DNA of 64,000 nucleotides, taken from positions 1 through 64,000 of the forward strand of contig NW_025401105.1 of the NCBI RefSeq assembly GCF_011075055.1, given 5' to 3'. The translations under genes and the position numbers were made by a program. Shown here in pieces: positions 58,885-64,000 of the stretch; position 1 is the stretch's first letter, and each line of letters starts with the position of its first letter. A model generated the notes under the pieces. The model was not told the DNA's origin, did not search any database, and worked only from the letters and a program-made list of their open reading frames with translations. This DNA is from Mangifera indica (Eukaryota; Streptophyta; Magnoliopsida; Sapindales; Anacardiaceae).

Positions 58885-59790
58885 GGCCAAAAGAGTCATT
58901 TTCACTCAAGGTTTGGTTTATTTTCAATTCTCATATGTAAAGTCTTAAAAGTTTAAGCACCTATCTACGTTTTTGTTAAAATTTTTTATTATAATTAAAA
59001 GTAAAATCTTCATTTAAAAAAAAAATTAAGAAAAAAACTAAAATTTTATTTTATTTCCACTCTTTAATTTAAACAACTAACAATTTTCTCTCACCTAAAG
59101 TTTAAAAAGTTACGTTTTCCTTTTTAAGGTTTTTTTTTTTTCTCCTTCTCTAGCAACTATCTCTGATCCAATCGACAATTTATCTTCACACCAACTTGTT
59201 TTCCCGTTAGATGCCGACGTTTGATGACCCTTTTTGTTAGATGAAGAATTGTCTTCGTCTGTTGTCTCTTTAGTTTGTTTTCGTCTCTTCAGACTGGACG
59301 TCCACCCAAAGATCAATGTCAAATGACTAAAGATTGACCATCTTCGTCTCTCAAATAAATATGACACCAATCTTTGGTCAAACGAAGATAAATTATGTTT
59401 GTCTAGTTTGAAGAGAGGAAGATGATGAATTTTCTTCGTTTGACGAAAATGGTTGTTGAGCATTAGTGTTTGACGGGATAATCAGTTGGTGAAAAGGTTG
59501 ACTATCGACTAGTATGAAGATGGTCACGGAAAAAGGAGAAAAAAAAACCCTTGAGAAGAAATAGTAGTTTTTCAAACTTTAAGTATAAGAAAATTATTAA
59601 TTTTTTAAATTAAAAAGGAGAGAGAAATAAGATAAAACTTTAGTTTTTTTAATAATTTTGTTAAATGATTATTTTATTCATAACTCTGATAGAAAATTTT
59701 AACTAGATAATAGATATTTAGATTTTTGAAATTTTATGGATGAAAATTGGGGTGTTGATCAAAACTTGGGTGGGAATAAGTCTTTTGGCC
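58885..59790. mobile_element. Mutator-type MITE, second copy
   Basis: 906 bp with inverted arms of about 250 bp. The left GGCCAAAAGAGTCATTTTCA is mirrored by the right GGGAATAAGTCTTTTGGCC; internal TTAAAATTTTYTAT and AAAAAAACTAAA blocks also mirror. The flanks TATCTCAAA (58876-58884) and CATTTCAAA (59791-59799) match at 7 of 9 bases. The ends share sequence with 16031-16737, so it is the same family. The core near 59150-59460 gives an open minus-strand frame with no recognisable domain. Confidence 0.75.
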
Positions 59791-59804
59791 CATTTCAAAG
59801 TGGG

Positions 59805-60700
59805 CGAGACAAGGGAAGAGGCATGTTTTAAAATCCTACCCTATCCTATATAAAAGTCCAATTTAATGGATAAATTATGAGGGAATTATTATGTTTCATC
59901 CGAACTCATTTTTCTCACCTACATGTTAATGTTTTTGTTTTTTCTATTGGTAAAAATCAAAAGACAAAATTACCCTTTATATTTATTAAGCTTAATAACA
60001 ATTTACCTTTGAAAAAACTTACAAAATTTTACCCTCTTGATTAGCACTCATAAAAACTGAAATTTATACAAAATGGCCAATGAGATTGTTCCTCTTTCGG
60101 TGTTGTCACCCAAACATGTTAACTTTATGCAATTGTATGACTAGACCTTTTCATTGTCACTATAATTTTTAACTTGTGCATAAGTTTCGAATAATTCTGT
60201 CTTTGCTCACATCCAATTTATTCTAAATTCACTAAATCTCATTTATATATATGTATTATTTATTGTCTATATCTAGCTTCGTTTTAGTTACATTTACTAT
60301 TTTCATCAATTTTAATATATCTTTTCACTTATGCAAGCTCTGATCATGTTAATATCTGTTAACTTATTAATGGGTATTTTTCATCGACCAAGAAAGGAGG
60401 GGAAAAAAGACAAAAAAAAAAAAAAAAGGATGACAGTTTAATTTTGACGGCAAGTGGAAAATAAAAATTTTCCAAACTAAAAAAAGTTGGCTCCTCTATT
60501 TCCAAATTCATGGCCATGCACGGTATAAGTAGGCTTGAATGGATAAATTGCTCCTGGACTTGGTGTGGTGGTAAGTGATACATGAATAATAATAGAAAAT
60601 AGATTTCACGTCAAGCTGTTGAAATGAAATTAATTTGTTGGTAATAAAAATTAGAAAAGGAAAAACATGGACGCCTTAATTCACTGCGTGTAAGTTGCGC
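59805..60700. other. Intergenic DNA upstream of the epsin gene
   Basis: No gene is seen. The last few hundred bases before 60700 probably contain the epsin promoter. Confidence 0.4.
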
Positions 60701-60732
60701 TGTCTTTTTTCGATTTTAATTATTCAGAGTGC

Positions 60733-60748
60733 TTTCTCTCTCTCTCTG
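60733..60748 (+). promoter_or_regulatory. CT-repeat in the epsin promoter or leader
   Basis: A pure CT tract shortly before the presumed non-coding first exon. Such pyrimidine patches are frequent near plant transcription starts. The function is inferred. Confidence 0.4.
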
Positions 60749-60840
60749 TCTTCCCGATTTAATAGAAAGAATAACAAACAAACGATTTACTCCCTCTCAA
60801 CCCGACCAACTCAATACAGAGACTCCTCCCCTATTTCTTG

Positions 60841-61622
60841 GTAAGCATCTTTTTCCTTTTATTTTTATTTTTTTAAATTTTTTATGCCGTTTTAATATGA
60901 ATTAAATCATCAATTTACCTTCAGATCCGCCCTTCATTTCCATTCCTTTTCCGCTCTATTCATTCATTTTTTATCTTTTTTCCGCTTTTTCGGATCTGGG
61001 TTCGTTTCAATTTCTCTGATTATGTTTGTTTCAGATCTTTAGTTTTCATTTTTTAATCTGAACCAGCTCATTTCGGGTCAGTTTGATTTTGATTCGTCTA
61101 GATCACGTCAATTCCGAATGTCACATTTGTTTTTCATGGTTTTACGTAATCTGGTTGTGAGTGAAATCGTTGTTTTTCGGAATTGATTAAGTAGTATGCT
61201 GCAATTTTATTTAATTTTCTCGTCTGGGTATGTCTTGGATCTCCTAAAGATTTTGTGGGTGATGAATCATTTTTAATTCCTTTTGTTTTATTTATTTGGA
61301 TTAATTGTTAATTTTTGTAATGGAAAATGATATTTGATTTTTGATTTGTGACATAATTTATTGTTGTTTTTATGCAAGGAATTGATGGTGATTATTATTT
61401 TTGTTGGAAATTTTGTTTTACGTGGATTTAATATGTGTTTTTTATATATATATATATATAAATCTGTTGAAGAGTCATCATGGTTTTAATGTGAATGAAA
61501 TGAGGCTTGTTGTAATGAGTTTGAAGTTTCATGCTTGTTTATTGATTTGTGTTGGAAAGGTTTGTGCGATTCATAATTATTATGGTTTCATTTTATGGCC
61601 AGCACAAAACCTGTTTAAACAG
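60841..61622 (+). other. Probable 5'-UTR intron of the epsin gene
   Basis: A strong donor CTTG|GTAAGCATC at 60841 closes a CT-rich leader. The coding start is at 61723. The best acceptor is CTGTTTAAACAG at about 61622, though others exist. Leader introns are usual in plant epsin genes. The intron boundary is not certain. Confidence 0.5.
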
Positions 61623-61722
61623 TGCGTAAAAAGATTTTGAAGTGAGCCTATCTTTATTTGAATTTGGAGTAGAGCAAATAGAACAGCTACTGGAAGAGCA
61701 CTAAGTTTGGACATAGCCCGCG

Positions 61723-63035
61723 ATGAAGAAAGCCTTTGATCAAACTGTTAGAGATCTGTAAGTCTGAGAAATATTTCAGTTAGTTACTACTATGTTAACC
61801 TTATTAATATTTCAAACCTTACAAATCTCTATTTTTAAGAATTTATTGTTACCAAAATTTATCTGAACTGCTGTTACACGTGCTCTTTTGATGGCACAAC
61901 ACTTTTACCATTCAGAACCACTTACTTTATTGGCCCTTGTTTGAATTTTTTTTGTCCAGGGTTGGTTCATTAAATCCTAGAAACTTGTAAACATTTTGGC
62001 TGATTGTTTTCTATTTTCTTGCAGTAAGAGAGGAGTTAATAAGAAAGTTCTTAAAGTTCCTGGCATTGAACAGAAGGTAAAAAATGTTACACAGATTAGT
62101 TTATAGTAAGCCTTTAAATGTGATACCATCTGTGCCTAGCATAGAAGCATAAAATAATAGGGGTAGTTTTTTTTTTTTTTTCAGGTTCTTGATGCTACTA
62201 GCAACGAGCCCTGGGGTCCTCATGGAACACTTCTTGCAGATATTGCACAGGCTACCAGGAACTAGTAAGCTTGAACATTTAATTCATGTTTGCTTACCCT
62301 CACCTAGTTTGGTACAAAAGAATTCATTGGTGAAACATTTTCGCAGTCATGAATACCAGATGATCATGGCAGTAATTTGGAAGAGGATTAATGACACTGG
62401 AAAGAATTGGCGGCATGTGTACAAGGTTAGCATTTCTTGGGATGTATTGGTTGCATTAAGTGGCTTATACTAACTGTTCTTTTTCTTGCATCTACTGTTG
62501 GCTTTTTCTGATGTTTCTTCTAAATTTTTCTGTGTTATAATTATTGATTATTCCCTTTGTTCAAACGTTTTTTTTGGTGCTCATCTTTTGATTTTATGAT
62601 GCACCCTAATTATTTTCTTTTTCTTTCTCATGGTTTCTGGTTATAGTAGAACTGAAATATCTTTTGTCTGATCTTCAGGGTTTAACAGTTTTGGAATATC
62701 TAGTTGCCCATGGGTCAGAGCGTGTGATAGATGATATCAGAGAACATGCATATCAAATATCAGTAATGATCAGGATTCAGTTCCTTAATGCTATTTGTCA
62801 GCTATAATTTTTCATCAGATGCTCAAAAACCTCTCTTAGCATCTTTATTATTTTCTAAAAGTAAAAGATATTGTTTTCCTGTTTTGTAGACGTTGTCCAA
62901 TTTTCGATATATTGATTCCAGTGGAAGGGATCAAGGTAACAATGTCAGAAGGAAGTCTCAGAGCCTTGTGGCCCTAGTAAATGATAAGGAGAGGATATTA
63001 GAAGTTAGACAGAAGGCTGCCGCTAACAGGGACAA
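61723..63035 (+). CDS. EPSIN2/3-type clathrin adaptor, ENTH part (gene continues)
   Basis: Six coding exons: 61723-61757, 62025-62076, 62185-62264, 62347-62425, 62679-62762 and 62890-63035, with consistent GT-AG phases. They give 158 residues, an entire ENTH domain: [92 protein letters not shown], then [19 protein letters not shown]. This is closest to plant EPSIN2/EPSIN3. Known role: ENTH binds phosphoinositides and helps recruit clathrin and cargo SNAREs in endosomal and vacuolar traffic. The next exon (Ser/Pro/Asp-rich linker with clathrin and adaptor motifs) lies beyond 64000. No defects are seen. Confidence 0.95.
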
Positions 63036-64000
63036 GTGAGTCTGCTCTATTTGATATTCAGCTAAAATGCATTAGCTTGGAATTTTGAGTATTGGTGTCT
63101 TTGTGTGTTACTCACTATATGTATTCTCAGTATCTTCAGTGATTCTTTCAACTGTTGAAACCAAACCATCTAATAGACTTTTTTTCCCCCTTTTTTTTAA
63201 AAATTTTATAGCATATTATGCATTCTTACAAAAGAGAATGTCATTTTCAATTGTTACTCACATGCAAAATTAGCATTATTGTCAAAGGTGAAAAGTGCCA
63301 AAAGACAATGAGGGGTCCTATTGCATAGGTGAAAAAGGCGAGGCGAAAACGCTGCTTTTCTACCTAAGGCGATTAAAAAATTCAATTAAAAATTTTCCAA
63401 TTTCCATTAAATTTAAAATGATTTTTTACTACATCTACTATAAAATATTGACCGGCAATTTCATCAGTAGTTTCAAATTAGACCATTAACTAGTTATGAT
63501 GTCTAGTCTTCTTTGACAACCATCTATAAGGGATTAGTGACTAGCGACCTATTTGGAGACCTTAGATCTCTCCAACAACCTCTCTGATAATTTTAGAACT
63601 TGTCAACAATCTTTTTGGTGGCTTTAGAGCTTGTTTTCAACCTCTAGGTGATCTCAGAACTCACTGGTGAGCTCTGAAACGACCTCAAATCTTACCATAG
63701 ACTTAAAAAATTGTCAATAACCCTCATACCTGGTTGAAAATTGCCCAAAATCTGTTGGAGAGCCTGAGTGTGTGCTGAAAACTGCCAAGAAATTGCCGGT
63801 AACCCTCAGATCTGGTTGGAGATAGACTAGGTGATAATAAAGTGTGCTTTTCCCGTGCCTAAACCATCGGTCACCTTGAGTAACAGCGTGCCTTTGACAA
63901 CTATGAGAAATAGAGTCATCTTGCTTTTTGGTGTTTTGCAAGATAGAGTTTATTTCAACATTTTGTTTACAAGTTGCCTTTTTTGGTATCTGTGGAGACA
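63036..64000 (+). other. Epsin intron running off the window, candidate MITE inside
   Basis: It starts with donor AA|GTGAGT. No exon that would continue NRDK was found before the window end. At about 63280-63903 the ends TTGTCAAAGGTGAAAA and GCGTGCCTTTGACAA are loosely inverted, and the left part has the AAGGCGAGGCG motif common in plant intronic MITEs. This element call is weak. Confidence 0.5.

Noticed and set aside
62189..62473. 94-codon frame overlapping epsin exons 3 and 4
   Set aside because: Mostly out of frame with the ENTH domain and crosses splice sites; it is a shadow of the real exons.
1..64000. Search for a new multi-gene system such as a biosynthetic or defence cluster
   Set aside because: The host genes present belong to unrelated pathways, and intervening DNA is transposon remains. 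Nothing supports a coordinated undescribed system; the BED/hAT locus is the only candidate novelty.

Overview
This window is nuclear DNA from a flowering plant, most likely a woody eudicot. The evidence is GT-AG introns, an AT-rich background, plant gene families (extensin with an Ole e 1 domain, plant PAM16, an EPSIN2/3-type epsin, an Rx-type resistance-gene N-terminus) and dense transposon remains. Only four loci look like host genes with credible structure. Most of the rest is decayed mobile DNA.

Layout. 1-9.1 kb is repeat-rich: an ancient local duplication (about 0.56-4.13 kb against 4.99-6.81 kb) whose first copy was later hit by a hAT-type MITE and by a Ty3/Gypsy 5' end, plus a (TA)n tract. 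9.26-12.94 kb holds a large two-exon extensin with an Ole e 1 domain between two Tyr-Lys-Ser-Pro4 arms; two small indels break its reading frame. 13-21 kb is a field of non-autonomous DNA transposons: four copies of one hAT-type family across the window, another hAT-type element, and a Mutator-type MITE with a perfect 9-bp target duplication. 21.2-22.2 kb is a Gypsy RNase H-integrase fossil. 22.4-23.8 kb is a probable solo LTR. 23.8-32.9 kb is an Athila-like Ty3/Gypsy element on the minus strand with a truncated 3' LTR. 36.0-43.4 kb is a structurally complete but dead Ty1/Copia element with both LTRs, PBS, PPT and a GTTTG target duplication.

45-49.5 kb contains a truncated resistance-gene N-terminus, an unidentified exon-like cluster, and on the minus strand a BED-finger protein gene built from three separate tandem duplications. 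A catalytically dead hAT transposase piece lies just downstream of it. 52.4-58.1 kb is the four-exon PAM16 (TXR1/MUSE5-type) gene for the mitochondrial import motor; its first coding exon is only the ATG and its 4.5-kb second intron carries MITEs. 58.9-59.8 kb is a second Mutator-type MITE. 60.7-64 kb is the 5' half of an epsin gene (complete ENTH exons) that runs off the window.

The host genes are functionally unrelated (cell wall, mitochondrial protein import, clathrin traffic), as expected for a plant chromosome. I see no operon-like or defence-island-like system. The most unusual locus is the BED-finger gene. Most other observations concern how transposons shaped the region.
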